Below, one piece after another: positions 36,251 to 36,300 of a stretch of 36,300 nt of DNA. Location of the stretch: NCBI GenBank assembly GCA_035555435.1, contig DATMGN010000037.1:1-36300 (forward strand), given 5' to 3'. Source of the stretch: 73-13 sp035555435 (lineage in GTDB: Bacteria > Actinomycetota > Actinomycetes > Actinomycetales > Microbacteriaceae). The notes under the pieces were generated by a model, which had not been told where the DNA came from, ran no database searches, and saw nothing but the letters and a program-made list of their open reading frames with translations. The translations under genes and the position numbers were made by a program. Within the stretch, counting starts at the first letter, position 1. Each line of letters opens with the position of its first letter.

Positions 36251-36300
36251 GTGGCCACGCGTCGAACCGGCCGCGTGCACGCGCTGCGGCACGCGATCCA
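36251..36300 (+). CDS. Start of a divergent gene, cut by the window end
   Basis: GTG at 36251 opens a frame reading MATRRTGRVHALRHAI up to the last base, with no stop. It is divergent from the DHPS-like gene and lies six bases behind a TACCAT box. Too little is visible to name a family; the basic N-terminus is the only feature. Confidence 0.4.
   Translation, partial: MATRRTGRVHALRHAI

Overview
The window looks like a chromosomal segment of a high-GC actinobacterium, most likely Microbacteriaceae. The evidence is the very GC-rich codon use, the order rne-rplU-rpmA-obg-proB / proA-nadD-rsfS, an actinobacterial ileS T-box leader, folC followed by a DUF4233 gene, and several genes that appear to start leaderless, with a -10 box six bases before the start codon. 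Family assignments come from reading motifs and from memory of the families; no search was run.

Layout. 1-6038: valS with a partial downstream gene (minus), a membrane-anchored protein with two extracellular repeats (minus), a GntR regulator with a DUF1648 membrane protein (plus), and an N-terminally truncated DUF559-type gene behind a hexanucleotide repeat. 6032-11663: a 70-bp dyad element, the ileS T-box, then ileS-folC-DUF4233-ndk. 11685-13570 (minus): a second Mur-ligase/FolC-like gene and a VKOR-family gene, divergent from rne. 13577-19336 (plus): rne, rplU, rpmA, obg, proB, with a DUF4031 gene on the minus strand between rne and rplU. 19330-20769: a second copy of the 70-bp dyad element and an MFS transporter on the minus strand with a short Leu/Arg leader ORF. 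20887-24422 (plus): proA, a His-rich small membrane protein, nadD, a tail-anchored unknown protein, rsfS and tRNA-Ala(GGC).

24531-30711 holds the most unusual locus: six tightly packed plus-strand genes, four of the five junctions being ATGA overlaps. They encode a receiver domain fused to a PIG-L/LmbE deacetylase, an ATP-grasp ligase, a PHP-domain hydrolase, a processive GT2 glycosyltransferase, a 49-aa membrane protein and a membrane PAS histidine kinase. There is no DNA-binding response regulator in the locus, so the likely output of the kinase is the deacetylase itself. I infer a phosphorylation-controlled system that makes or modifies a cell-surface glycan. A perfect 8-5-8 palindrome lies just before the first gene.

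30730-36300: an isochorismatase-family hydrolase, a GerW/YtfJ-like protein, a convergent APH-family kinase, a divergent methylmalonate-semialdehyde dehydrogenase, a DivIVA-like coiled-coil protein, a degenerate dihydropteroate-synthase homologue, and the first codons of a divergent gene cut by the window end. I see no insertion sequence, prophage, CRISPR array or rRNA gene.
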